DNA from: Macrostomum hystrix
Lineage: Eukaryota > Platyhelminthes > Macrostomidae
Direction of reading: 5' to 3'
Length of the DNA: 64,000 bases
Assembly: GCA_950097015.1 (NCBI GenBank)
Contig: CATNEN010000001.1
Span: 18,604,501 to 18,668,500 of the forward strand
The notes under the pieces were generated by a model that saw only the letters and a program-made list of their open reading frames with translations, searched no databases and was not told the DNA's origin. Positions 10,111 through 20,930 of the stretch are shown piece by piece. Within the stretch, counting starts at the first letter, position 1, and each line of letters opens with the position of its first letter. Both the position numbers and the translations under genes were made by a program.

Positions 10111-11075
10111 TTGGCGGCCCCGTTCCCATTTCCCATCGCCACCTCACGATTCGCTTCTCTAGCGGCCCCGTGTTCTGCACGCTTCGGGTGCCACTGATGC
10201 CCGGTTGGGTGTGGGCAGAGAGGGGGGGTGGGGTTGGGCTTGGCTTCCCGCAGCTGCTGAGAAATCTCAGCTAGCTGCTGGGTCACCTTGGTTAATTCTG
10301 CCAACAGCCTGTGCTGCGGCTCTGGCTGATCCGGTTCGTCATCTAACTCTGTCCTGATTTGGCGCACCCGCCGGCGAGGATCCCGCTCCACCGCCATTTC
10401 ATGCGCCTGCGTGGCAGCACGCAGTTCGGCGGCGGCGGCCTCAGCCGTGGCAAACTCCATCCGCATGATGGGTGCCAACACCTCGGGTGGGGCCACTATC
10501 CCCTCCATAAATGAGGCCAACAAGGCGCGCTCGAAGTGCGCACCGTGGCCGTTGGGGGTGGCCTGCAGGGCCGCTGTTCTGAGTCTATCGGCGAAGGCGG
10601 GGTACGTCTCGTCCCGTCCTTGCTTCAAATTACGCCCACTCAGCAACCGGGCGTAGGGGGTGCAGGCGCCACTAAGGGCCTCGGTCAGATCCTGCACGAA
10701 TCTAATGTAGGTCACCCGGCGGGGCAATCCTAGCGCCTCGGTGAGGGGCTCGCCACTCAGGTGAGCGAGGAGGGTGAGGATCTTTTCCTCCTCGGTTTCA
10801 AGGGCCTCCGCCTCCAGCTTCAGGCTGAATCGGCGCAGCCAGAGGGGAAAAGAATCCTCCCGGGACTCATACGGTTCAATGGCGACTTTGACCCGGTGAT
10901 TCCGAGGTCGCCGCACTTCTAATCGCTCTAAAAGCAGCGCTAGGCGCTCCACAGGGTCGGCTTGCTGTGCTGCAGCAGCCGCTGGGGGTTCGGCGCGCGC
11001 CGCAGCTGCGGCGCGGCCTCTGGGTGAGCGGTTGACTCCAACCACTTCCACCACCTCACCCTCCTGGTCGGACAT
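10017..11075 (-). CDS. Retrotransposon Gag
   Basis: I chose the Met at 11075 (MSDQEGE) over the longer frame from 11177, whose extra 34 residues look like translated leader. The protein is about 352 residues: an acidic start, an Ala-rich linker, a capsid-like helical core with FPLWLRRF, LLAHLSGE and YARLL (the retrotransposon gag pattern), then a Gln/Pro-rich tail. No CCHC zinc knuckle is present. It ends in the region that overlaps protease in the -1 frame. Gag would assemble the particle that packages the element RNA. Confidence 0.8.
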   Translation of the reverse strand: MSDQEGEVVEVVGVNRSPRGRAAAAARAEPPAAAAAQQADPVERLALLLERLEVRRPRNHRVKVAIEPYESREDSFPLWLRRFSLKLEAEALETEEEKILTLLAHLSGEPLTEALGLPRRVTYIRFVQDLTEALSGACTPYARLLSGRNLKQGRDETYPAFADRLRTAALQATPNGHGAHFERALLASFMEGIVAPPEVLAPIMRMEFATAEAAAAELRAATQAHEMAVERDPRRRVRQIRTELDDEPDQPEPQHRLLAELTKVTQQLAEISQQLREAKPNPTPPLCPHPTGHQWHPKRAEHGAAREANREVAMGNGNGAANWRQANGSATQPAARPSERRQPPPPTSEKSE

Positions 11076-11175
11076 TTTCGGCCAAAAGAGGAATGAGGGT
11101 TTTGCGAATGAAAAAGAGGGGGGGTCTGTCGCTAATGCAACAATGGGGGAGGGGAGGAAAAGGAAAACACAGATC

Positions 11176-13397
11176 ACGACCGGAGATCGTGCGGGGGGAA
11201 AGAAAAACGAGCCTGAGCTGTGAAGTCACCAGCCCTGATTAATTATGTGGGTGAATTCCTACTCCTAGCAACCCTACAGCAAAAAGGCAATTAAAGGTCA
11301 ATTAGAGAGAAAAAGGGCCCAGGGCCCTGGCTAGCTTTGCTTCCAGCCTTGGCCTCTGACAACTGTTTGCGCGCACTGAAGTTTGGGACATAGAAGTCTA
11401 GGTTTTAACTTAGCACTCGTTCTGCAATCCTATAGCGGACTGTTACACTATAGGTACGGCGGAGTCAGCACCACCACAGGCTTGCGCCTGCAGCAGCCTG
11501 CCCAAGGGTCATCAGCCGACCTAGGAAAGCCGGATCTACTGCATATGGCAGCTTCCCATATCACCCACATGTCACCTCGATGGGTAGACTATATGGGGTG
11601 CTCTGTCCAAGGTCTTTGGCCTACCCACCCCACCTCGGAAAGTACACGATCCAATAGGGTTCATTTCAAGAAGGGTCAATCCCCGGTGCTAGGGGAGTCA
11701 TCGGTTCCTGGCTGCATTGCCAGGGGCTCCCGTCGCTCGGTTAGAAGGCCGTAGGGACAATGCCCGGCTCTTTGTTAAGACTGGCCCAACCTGGTCTCCC
11801 TGTAGCCTAAGAGAACCGTGCCGACCAAATTCTAGCCCGTCCTTAGGGTCGAACAAGAGACTATGCACAGCTTCGGGGCGCTAGCGCGGGTGTCGTTAGA
11901 CTCGACGGCTGCTTTCTGGAAAACGGTATGGTCGCCGGATCCCAGCCCCCTAACAGGTCCTTGCCTAAGGCAGACTTGGTCAAAGTTATGCAGCACTTTC
12001 GTATGCGAGTACTCGGAAGCAGGCCCCCCGCGACACCGGTAAGTCAACGTTTATACTAGGAACCCATCAGGCAGTACTACGCATCCTACGGTAACCACAT
12101 AACCCGAAGACACTCTAGCATGAAATCCGCTCACACAGCCTACTCTTAGTAGAAAGACACTAATCAGAAATTTTTGAGATTCTAACAAAAACCTTACATT
12201 AGATTGAAATCAATTTGCAACTGTTCAAAGAATTAGTTGACAGTTACTAGAGCTGAAATTCGGTCTTTAGAGATAAGATTCCGGCATACGGATAATGAAA
12301 TCTAGAAGGAGCCCTTACGGCTAGCTACTACAGAAATCTGCAGCGCTAAACTAAATTGAAATTTCAAGTTCGTTTCGCGCCCTTTCTAGATCCCACCTCG
12401 ATGCCACCATTTGAAACGGTGCGGGTCTTTTGCTAGCCAGTGACCTGCCCCCTGGGGAGGATTTTAGGAAACAAGGCAGCGGTGGAGACAATGGGTCCCA
12501 GCGCGAAGCTGCTCACGAGTTGTCACGAGATACAGCGGGGAAGAAGGGGAGAAGTCAAAGGCTGCAACTGAGTGGTCCTATTGGCCTCAGGCTGGCCAGT
12601 CCCACCCAACCCATAGGCCACAGGCATGACTGCCGTGCCTACCCCAAGCAGTGCTCGAAACCGGCTAAAAGTCTAAATGGATGTCGGACTACCCGCAAGC
12701 AGATAGGACAGGGCTAGATAGCCTACTGTCATCAGTAGCATGTTCGTAACTGACTCCTAACTTTGGTAGCAGTGGTCGACTCGGCCTAGGCTCTTGTCTT
12801 AGAAATGCGGAAAGGCTATCGGCAAAGCGGATAAATGATCGAAGGTAGCGCCACCACCCAATGCGCCTACGTTGCCACCGCAGACATTTGGGAACTTGGG
12901 TCCCCGGAGCTCGCAGCTCCCAGTTTGTCACACAGATCTTAGACAAGCCGAAAAATAGAGCATTCTGTAACTTCCGTTTTAGACTAGGGTGAAGACCCCA
13001 GAATGAATCGAGTCACGCCTCAACAGGGGATTCCTGAAACTGCGCTACAGTGGTCTAGAAAGGTGGTACTCAGAACCTGAATGAGAAATCCATAGCCAGA
13101 ATCCTACTCATGAGACGTTAGACACATTCCGTACATTAGGCTACAGCCTACACATTAGATAACTAGCAAATCCGAATCTGTGTGAGTTGAGGAAATCAGA
13201 GGCAGGAGAGATTAAGCTGAACACTGGCTGAGTGATTATGCAAGTAGGAAATTATTAGATCACGCCCCTCGCTCCCATGGCCGCGGTTGCGAGAGGCGGG
13301 GAATAGAGGGAGAATTCAATTTGGCAAAGGAACTTGACGCGTACACTGGAATCCGCCGAGAGAGTGAGGAAAACCGGCCAAGAAATCCCCCACCTCT
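11176..13397. other. Long untranslated leader between 5' LTR and gag
   Basis: About 2.2 kb with no convincing ORF on either strand. The composition is mixed and there are no obvious repeats. It should hold the primer-binding site and packaging signals, but I could not identify either. A CATGGGAGCG motif on the minus strand near 13275 is a possible LTR end and priming site, with no tRNA match I trust. Confidence 0.4.
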
Positions 13398-14164
13398 TAG
13401 GCAGAAATGCACACGCTACATCCCGCATTTAGCTCGCAAATCCCTAGCTCCCTACTACTCTCATGCGCGCTTTACAGTTGCCTTCCTGCCGCAGCCTTCA
13501 GCTCGGCCGTGCCAGAGCCCATCCCCCTAGGGCTTTAGGGGCAGCGCAGCGCGCTTTCTTAAATAGTCCTGCAGCTCCGTCAACCTCGCATTCATCAAGA
13601 TAACCCACATGCTCGCCAGCCTGTCAGCGAGGAATCGGGTCGGCATTACGCCACCCCAATTGCCCACTGAAGCGGCGGCGAGAATCGCCAGATGCCCCAC
13701 TAGGAGCGTCTGCCGGCAGTCGGCCAATGATTGTGATCCCGCCGGGATATGGGAAGCGCAGGCGCCGACCTGCCTATAGTGTCGTTACATGTATCTAAAG
13801 GGGGAAAGGTCATAATCGAGCTTCGGCTCGGGTTACAGTAAAGAAGAGGGGGACATGAAGAATTACTGCTCACTCTAGACGCATGAGTGATCCCTAAAAT
13901 CTGATCGCGGTTTGGAGGGGAATCATGACCTAGACTAGTCCATACAGTATTGCTATGGCCGCGATCAGTCACTTCTACAGGGGACTAGACAGATCCGAGA
14001 CAAGGGGAATCGGCGGCTACTTAATTCACCTCCGCCCCAAGTCTGGCCCGAAGATTAATGATGGTGTCCTGCGGCCAGCTGCTATCGCGATTATTGACTT
14101 GCTAAAAATGGAAAAATTTGGCTGGCTCACATCCCCACTCGATTCCGCAGCACACTCCACATCA
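13398..14164 (-). repeat. 5' LTR (right copy)
   Basis: Matches the left LTR (4797-4929 and 5503-6133) base for base as far as I checked, lacking the 573-bp block. Beyond 14164 the sequence becomes AT-rich flanking DNA, which fixes the outer border. Short frames repeated in both copies are shadows. Confidence 0.8.
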
Positions 14165-15500
14165 CAATTACAGCTCATCATTGCTAGTTCTTCGGTTGCT
14201 TGAAGTTAATTTATTTTGTTTTTCAGTGACAGCGATTTTCGTCATGATTGCTTTCTTGTGGTGGGAATCTTGCGTTTAATTTTGACACTGTTTTATGCTT
14301 CTGCTGCTTGCACGCTTCAGCGTTCCGAAAGTTTCTTTTTTCTAATGCGCTTGGTTTTGAGTTTGCACACGGTACAGTATAGGATGCTTCTCATTAATTT
14401 AAGTTTTTTCGGGCTATGCGATCTTAGTTCTCACAAAAATTTAATATTTTTTTTCAATATATATTTTATTAGTTACGTTTGTTTAAGGACGCGAAATGTC
14501 CTATGAGCTGTTTTTTTTACAGAATTAGTGGAATTTTAATAGATGCGAGGCGTTTGGTTTGTTGAAAGTTTTTAAGAAGCTTTTTGCGGGTTCGCTGCTG
14601 TCTATCTGCTTGTCTTTGGTAGCATTGCTTGTTACTACTCGTAGTTATGTTGCGTCGACCTAGTTTCGTTTTTTGGCCTATTTCGCTAGCTGTTATGCGT
14701 TTGGCTTCCAGGTTTTGCTGATGGCAGTTTTGTTTGAGATGTTTTTTGCGCGAGTCTGCTTCTTAATCATTATTTCTTTATTGAATTTTGCCAAGTTATT
14801 CGGATAGCTAGCGCGTATTGCATATCCTAGTTTTTTTGCAATGCGTCAATTCAATTCGTACATAGAATTATTTTTCGTTTCGATTGCAGCGAATTTTCTT
14901 AATGCGTAAACCTTTGTTAGTCGTGTTTTTTCAATAAGTTTTTCAAGTTCTCATCAGAGCTACTGTATTAGCAGGTTGACTTATCGGTTTCTCATTCACA
15001 ATCATTTTGCTTTTTTTAGTTTTTGGTGTCAGCGTTATCTGCGAAATCTGCTAGTTTTTTCCTGATAGAGTGCTATCAGGAATGGGGGTATGTTGTGAAG
15101 GCTTTTCCCTCTTTTGTACTGTATATGTACGCAAGTCCACCACTCAGCCTACTCCGCCTGCCCCACCCCATTTTTGATTTGAGGTTGGCCGCACTGGAGC
15201 TTTTATAAATGTGGAATGTTGACTTATAATAGTTAAGGAGTTGTTTTTCGCGCTCAGCGTTTTTTGTGGCAGATTATAGTCAATTAACAAATTTACGAGT
15301 CATCGTTGTTGAAGCCTTAATTTATCTTATAGTCTGCTGAACACTTTCCACGCTCTGTTCCATAGGTTCTTTTAGGTAGGTAATAGTATAGTCAGTAGTA
15401 TCTTCTCCAAGTTAGGTATTTTTGGAGTCTGGAACTGCGCGGTTGCTCATAAACTGCGAATCTTGCTCACACATACTTGCTCTGGTTAAATTCAATGCTC
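14165..15500. other. T-rich flanking DNA without a gene
   Basis: T-rich plus strand with scattered short frames that show no conserved motif. The end of the interval (from about 15440) may be the 5' leader of the ORF1-like pseudogene that starts at 15511. Confidence 0.4.
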
Positions 15501-15510
15501 GCTACTCACC

Positions 15511-17560
15511 ATGGCTGACATGGAAACTGATCCAACTCGCGAACCGGAGCCTCCGGAATTGAGCACCCAGAGGATCATGGATGCTCAGGCACTTGCCACT
15601 GTCACCGTTACTGACAGTACCACCGGGACTGTAGCTGCCTCCGCGGACACTCCGGGTCCGAACGCTGCCACCACTTCTAACTCTGCCGCTGTAACCTCGA
15701 CTGCCACCCAGACTCCCTCGTCAGCGAATGAATCGCTCTTCCCGACGACTCCACGTCCCAGGAAGAAGAGGTCCAGGCAATCATATGATCCAAGTCCAAA
15801 ACAGCCCACTTATAGAAAATCTCCAATAGAAGGCAAAGCAGTGGCATTGCCAAAAAATCTCGGTCTGGTTCATAGTCTTGACAACTCACCGACACCTGCT
15901 CTGACGACACAGCTTCGGGGACATGCGATGAGCCCGAGGGCGAATATGTATCTCTTTTGTCGGACGAGGAGCCGCCGGGCATGTTTAAGACGCCAGACGG
16001 TCGTGTCTCCAACGCTATGGCAACTCCACCCGCATCGAGTCTTCCGATGGCGCCATCGTCGGCGCCGGCGGGCCGTCCGGTGTCTACGCCGCACAAGCTC
16101 GGTTCGGCTGAGGCTGCTGCTGCCGCCACTGCTGCAAGACACATGAAACAACCAAAGTAACGACTCCTAAGTCACCAAATATACTCGACTCCAATAACAA
16201 TACTCCAACAGCCGACATCCTCCTGTATGCACCGGGAAGCACTGATCTGGCAGTGCCCCCCTTTAGTCTGCCTACGAAGCTGTGCCAGGATGGGCAACAC
16301 GGCTACAAATACTATGATGCCAGTTCTCACTATAAACTATAAAGTCCTTTCCTCACCAACCCGACGAAAGGAAACGCGTATACTGGTACGGACCAGAGTA
16401 CTCCTACTCCGACGTTGCACTGAAGGAAAAAAATAATTGGCATCCTTTTATCTTGCACATCAAAGAATATCAAACTAAGATTCTTGACCTACCGGGCTTC
16501 AATTCGTGTCTGGTTAACTTTACACACGCCATGATGTTGACATTCCATGGCACAGCGACGATGAGCCAGAACTAGGCAAGGATCCGACCATCGCCCCTGT
16601 ATCCTTCGGTGCGGTGCGGAGGTTCAAGGTCAAGAGGAACAACGACGACAATATAATCTGACTACCTGACCCTACCTGGCTCTGTTATTATTATGAGCGG
16701 AAGCAGCCAGCGTAGGACAAAGCATTGCGTCCCGGCCACGCCACTAGATCAGTTGGGCCAGCGAGTGTCCCTGACATTCAGGGTCACTGACTCGACACTG
16801 CGACGCATCCACCTTCTACGGTGCCGAAACCGCCGGCCGCATCACTAGCGGCGCAGCAGCGGCGGCGGCGACAAGATCGACGGCAGCTGCACCGGCCCTG
16901 GAGAGGACGGCGACGGCAGCGGCGGCAACGCCTGCGCGGCCTGGTGCCGCGGCAGATGTTGCTGTCTCCTCGGTCCCTCGGCAGAGGGGAATGCCTAGCC
17001 AAGGTGGCGGTGCGCAAAGCCAAAGTGCAGCTAGTCAACGTACCAACGTAGTTGCCGGCAAAGCTGGTTTGCGTAACCAACGAGGACGACCGGACCACTT
17101 TTCTGGCATCTGTCCGGTCGTCTTCGAGGTAGCAGAACAAGCGGCCCGCAACCAGCTAAAATTCTGCCAATGGCTCGGCACAAACTTTGCGGGCACCGCT
17201 CGCGCGAACAACACGCGCTGTGTTTTCAAGCAGGCCGCATATCTGGTTATACCTGCCTCCGAACAAGATCATTAATATTTCTTTTATGATCCGTTGACGG
17301 AACCCCTGTTCGAGGAGCAAGCCTTGGCCCGCTGGTTACCACTATCTAGACCTCTTGACGCCCGGCACTGAGCTGACCAGCTAAACGAGCCGAGACCACA
17401 TTCGTGGTCTGAGATGTCGATCTATACGTACAAGTGGATGATTTAAAGGCAATTTTAGAAGCCAACAATATTCCCGGTGTCATCGGGGCACAAAAAATTA
17501 CTCGGTGTACTAACAGTCAACCCTCCAGGCTACTGAGGGACTTTGTGAGGCAGTGTATAA
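15511..17560 (+). pseudogene. Decayed retroelement ORF1-like polyprotein carrying an AlkB domain
   Basis: An ATG at 15511 opens a Pro/Thr/Ser-rich region with a PRKKRSR basic cluster. The frame then shifts several times (near 15890, 16150, 16525, 16660 and 16795), while the meaning stays continuous: low-complexity N-terminus, AlkB-type oxygenase (16375-16790), Ala/Gln-rich linker, a second globular part up to 17275, and finally a stretch around 17430-17560 like the ORF1 domain of LINEs and related Gag-like proteins (two hydrophobic heptads followed by PSRLLRDFV). No reverse transcriptase follows. The product looks like an RNA-binding retroelement protein with a built-in demethylase. With this many frameshifts it is dead, unless the assembly is poor here. 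Confidence 0.6.
16375..16790 (+). other. AlkB-type 2-oxoglutarate/Fe(II) dioxygenase domain (broken frames)
   Basis: Read through two frame changes, the segment shows the AlkB order: WYGPEYSYSD, then FNSCLVNF, then PWHSDDEPELG (the HxD iron ligands), IAPVSFGAVRRF, GSVIIMSGSSQ, KHCVP (distal iron His) and RVSLTFR (2-oxoglutarate Arg and the following Arg). Every active-site position is recognisable. AlkB proteins remove methyl groups from nucleic-acid bases. Copies are known in some plant RNA viruses; a role in protecting or editing element RNA is inferred. Confidence 0.8.
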
Positions 17561-19030
17561 ATTAGGATTTTTTTATCATTTAAATTTCCGCCATTTTTAC
17601 GCTCTAACTTTTAATCGTTTTATCACTCAGAGCTCGTTGCTCGTTATATGCGCCCCTGCTGGTTATGCACCCACCCCCTTTTTGTGTATATATACAATGC
17701 GATGTTAAACCCTCTGATAACCGACTCTCCCCCCCGTTCTCAGCGATAATAAACTCAAGCAATAACATTTCCTACTTATTTCCGTGTTTTTCTGTTAAAT
17801 AAACCGAGTTCCTTAGTCATTTTCCTAATAGGAATAACAATTAGATTCCTTTACCTTCCCAATCCTCTCCCAAAAGATCTCTCGTCGGCCTTCCTTACCC
17901 AAACCCACCCTACGATCCTTTTTAAATCCCGGTATACCATCCTAAAATCCTGCCTACAATCCACCTGAAGTCTATCTGAAGTCCACCTGAAGTCCCTAAA
18001 TACCCCCCTGAAGTCCCAAACTCAGCCTATATCCTCCTAATGAGACTATACTAATCCCGGACTCCATAGAAAAAAATAAGTGAGAGTGTGAAAGCGCTCA
18101 CTAGGCAACTTCAATCCATCCTAATACGCCCCACGGACTGTGTGCCCCAGATCAGTAACCTTAGCCCTCGTGCCAGCAGCAGTAAATTCCGTTCCCCTTA
18201 GTAGCTAGTGTCTTGCCGCTCGGGCATTAGCGCTACCTTGGGTATACCCGAACTCGTGGAAAATACCTACTCTCACCCTCATAAATTACGCTACCATCCC
18301 CCCCAAATACTCAGCTCACCAATCCCAAATTCCATAAATAGAGAGAACTGAGGTAATTAACTCGAAACAGAATCTAACGCGCGGTTACTAACATGCATTT
18401 TCGGCTGTTAGTATACTACCAACAAACATTTTTTTGTATATTGATTATTATTATTTCCGCAACTTTTATGGAATTAAAATGCTTTTTTATGGAATTATGG
18501 AATTTTTATGGAATCATTAGCTGGTGTCTAGATTTTTATATCACAACTGTCTTTATCTTAAGTCATAAGCATGCGACGTATTAATAAATTTAAAGACCTT
18601 GACCATAGTACGAGCGTATAATTTATTATAGTTGCTTTGAGATGTTAGTCTCTATAGGTGTGCTCAAGAGTCGGACGATGCTCAATATCCCGACTAATTA
18701 AGTTTTGTGGGGGAATAAACAAGGTGAGAGAGGGTGCAGCGGTCTTGCGGTTTTAAGTGTACATTCATGGGAGCCATGTGTTTACGCAACTCCATAGCCA
18801 GCACCGACGCGCTTGCAGATAAGCCTCCGCCCCTGGACAAAGCAGGCGGTGTCTTTGATCTTCGTACCTGGGGGTAGCTAAAGGTGTGCCAAAGCAAGAA
18901 CTATTAGAAATCGCTGCGAAAACAAGTTGATCAGAGTGTGCGGGGACTGAGACAGCAAACAATGACTGGGAGAATTTCATATAAATAAATGCAATTATTA
19001 AATTAAATATCTTACAAAGAAATTCTTGAA
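17561..19030. other. AT-rich intergenic sequence with short direct repeats
   Basis: No gene. The CTGAAGTCCA motif is repeated several times around 17965-18015. 18390-18600 is T-rich low complexity. Frames in 18690-18980 have no recognisable content. Confidence 0.4.
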
Positions 19031-19038
19031 TTCGCGCC

Positions 19039-19047
19039 TATATAAAG
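19039..19047 (+). promoter_or_regulatory. TATA box
   Basis: TATATAAAG lies 58 bp before the ATG at 19105, which puts the likely start site near 19070 and gives a short leader with a single intervening out-of-frame ATG at 19080. Confidence 0.65.
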
Positions 19048-19104
19048 CTGGTGAATCTTAAGCAGCCAGCTAAAGGACTAATGCAAAAAGTTTAAGTCTA
19101 GAAC

Positions 19105-19872
19105 ATGAAGCCTGCGACAAGGAATGCTACATTTGAAGTCTGCACCACCTGCAACAAGTGCGTTCTTGGTGAACTAAACGCAAAGCAGCACGCAAAGTGT
19201 TCAACGACAAATTGGTTGGCATGCTGGCAATGCGGCATCGTGCAGCAACTGGTTGGCAGAGGGACAGCAAACCAATTTTTGAAGACTCATCCCAGCCATG
19301 CAATGCTAGCAAGCGGTGATGCGGGCAGGAAGGACTGCCGGCGAATGATCATGCACGAGGCGCGAAAGCTGAGACAGAGGCATCCGGCAGCCAGTGGAGC
19401 TCTTAGCCAAGTCATCCGGGACGTTGTCAGCGGAAGTGCCAACAGTTCTGGAGAGGAATTTCAACATAAGCCACTAAGGGTTCCTAAAATTCGTGGCAAA
19501 AGGATGGAGCTTTACGGCTCCAGTCCTATGCTGATTGAGGAGAGCTCCTTTAATGGTGAAGATGAGCAGCTTCAGGCTGACACGGCTGGTGGCGCACCGA
19601 GGGAAATCCACAACTCCAGCCCCGTGCTGATGATGGAAGGCTCTGAATGTGCTGGCGAGCATGTAGATGCTGTCCCTGTCAATGATCTACCTGCTCAACC
19701 TGCTGCTGCTGCTGCAATACCTGTCGTAATCGCTGAGCCGGTCGAAAATCTGCCTGGTCAAACTGCTGCTTTTGTCCTGCCACTGCTGCCCGATTATGCC
19801 GAGATGGCTCCTGCTGATGGTTTCGAACCTGCGTTCGATCTAGGAGCAGTTCTAGATGAGATCGAACAGTAG
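19105..19872 (+). CDS. Cysteine-rich putative zinc-binding protein with acidic C-terminus
   Basis: A 255-codon uninterrupted frame begins at the first suitable ATG after a TATA box and ends about 190 bp before AATAAA at 20063, so it looks like a complete single-exon gene. Residues 13-47 hold CxxCxxC, HxxC and CWQCG groups, consistent with a zinc ribbon or treble-clef fold, followed by a His-containing segment and a basic helix with DCRRM. The second half is acidic and Ala/Pro-rich and ends in a hydrophobic-acidic stretch like a transcriptional activation tail. I do not recognise the family. A nuclear regulatory role is a guess from the layout; being intronless it could also belong to a mobile element. 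Confidence 0.6.
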   Translation: MKPATRNATFEVCTTCNKCVLGELNAKQHAKCSTTNWLACWQCGIVQQLVGRGTANQFLKTHPSHAMLASGDAGRKDCRRMIMHEARKLRQRHPAASGALSQVIRDVVSGSANSSGEEFQHKPLRVPKIRGKRMELYGSSPMLIEESSFNGEDEQLQADTAGGAPREIHNSSPVLMMEGSECAGEHVDAVPVNDLPAQPAAAAAIPVVIAEPVENLPGQTAAFVLPLLPDYAEMAPADGFEPAFDLGAVLDEIEQ

Positions 19873-20062
19873 CAAGTGCCGCAGGGACTATCAGCTCCGG
19901 TTTTCAACCTTCTGCTGCCAACGGTAACTGGCAGGGGCTACGTGGTTTATTTTGATACACAAAAACTGACTCTGATGCCCCTGTGACATTATTAATTCAG
20001 CTCTTGTTGCAAATAACTTAGAACATATGGCGCTTTGCTCAAACTAGACTTGACAAAATTGA

Positions 20063-20068
20063 AATAAA
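20063..20068 (+). promoter_or_regulatory. Poly(A) signal
   Basis: AATAAA on the same strand about 190 bp after the stop of the 19105 gene. Confidence 0.5.
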
Positions 20069-20487
20069 ATATAGAGCGAAGGGGGAGCTGCTTAACTTCT
20101 CAAAACGCTAGTCAATTGAAACTAGAAAATTAGATTTCCTTTAAACAACCCAATTTTAAAAAATCGATTGAATCGCAATATTTTAGGATTTTTTTCTGTT
20201 TTATGAAAATACGAGTATTCTGTTTGATTAACGGAACAAATGAGTGCAACGCAGTGAAATGTACTTGTTATTCCTATCCTCAAAGCAGTCCCAGCTATTA
20301 TTGTTCTGCAGCTAGAGCTAAATGTGAGTGCTACGCTCGTACTTACTGTTTCGAATAAATGAAAAGCTCAACTCATTTTTCGATGAAAATTCGATCTTTG
20401 CCTTCCCGGTGTAAAAGTCATCGTCCGCCGGACGTCTTTCGGACCCCTACGGTCCCATTTTGGCCTTCGTCAGCTCAGCTAAAAAAT

Positions 20488-20930
20488 CGAGTTAGCTGCT
20501 GAAAACGTCTTAAGAGGTCTTGATTTCAGTTATAAATGCATTTAAAAGATGAAAAAATGTGTACTTCGTACAGTCCGACTTTAGTCCGAAAATGGCCGAC
20601 GAGAAGGACGATGTTCTAAAAAAAATTACTCGTGACTTAGCTGCTAAAAACGTCTTAAAAGGCCTTGATTTCAGTTCTAAATGCATTTAAAAGATAAAAA
20701 ATTTGTAATTCGCACAGTCCGAAATTAGTCCGCAAAAGGCCGACGCGTCCGCGGTCCGTTTTGAGTCCTCAATAGGCGACGAGGAGGACGATGTTCCATA
20801 AAAAAATTCTTGAGTTAGCTGCTGAAAACGTCATAAAAGGCTTTATTTTCCGTTACTTATGCATTTAAAAGATGAAAAATTGTGTAATTCCAACAGTCCA
20901 ATTCCAGTCCGCAAAAGGTAATTTTTTGAT
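20488..20930 (+). repeat. Three tandem copies of a 145-178 bp unit
   Basis: Each copy starts with TTAGCTGCT(G/A)AAAACGTC at about 20491, 20636 and 20814, continues with AAATGCATTTAAAAGAT, and ends in AGTCCG-rich sequence with GGCCGACG blocks. The AGTCCG/GGCGACG part recurs alone near 21335-21375. Not coding. Confidence 0.7.

Larger units (their letters stand above)
4797..14164 (-). mobile_element. Ty3/gypsy-type LTR retrotransposon, minus strand, without visible pol
   Basis: Two direct repeats (about 4797-6133 and 13398-14164) flank a 7.3-kb interior carrying Gag and an aspartic protease on the minus strand. The 5' LTR is therefore the right-hand copy. A purine-rich stretch on the minus strand abuts the left-hand copy, as expected of a polypurine tract, and the repeat begins TGATGTGGAG in that orientation. 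By eye the shared 631 bp are identical, which suggests recent insertion. Reverse transcriptase, RNase H and integrase motifs are absent from all frames between the LTRs, so it should need another element's enzymes. The LTR inner border and primer-binding site could not be fixed. Confidence 0.8.

Noticed and set aside
13256-13300. CATGGGAGCGAGGGGCGTG on the minus strand as LTR end plus primer-binding site
   Set aside because: It does not match the 3' end of any tRNA I can recall with confidence, and the LTR inner border cannot be set independently.
18170-18200. GTGCCAGCAGCAGTAAATTCC resembles the rRNA 530-loop
   Set aside because: Flanking sequence shows no further rRNA similarity by eye, so it is taken as chance.
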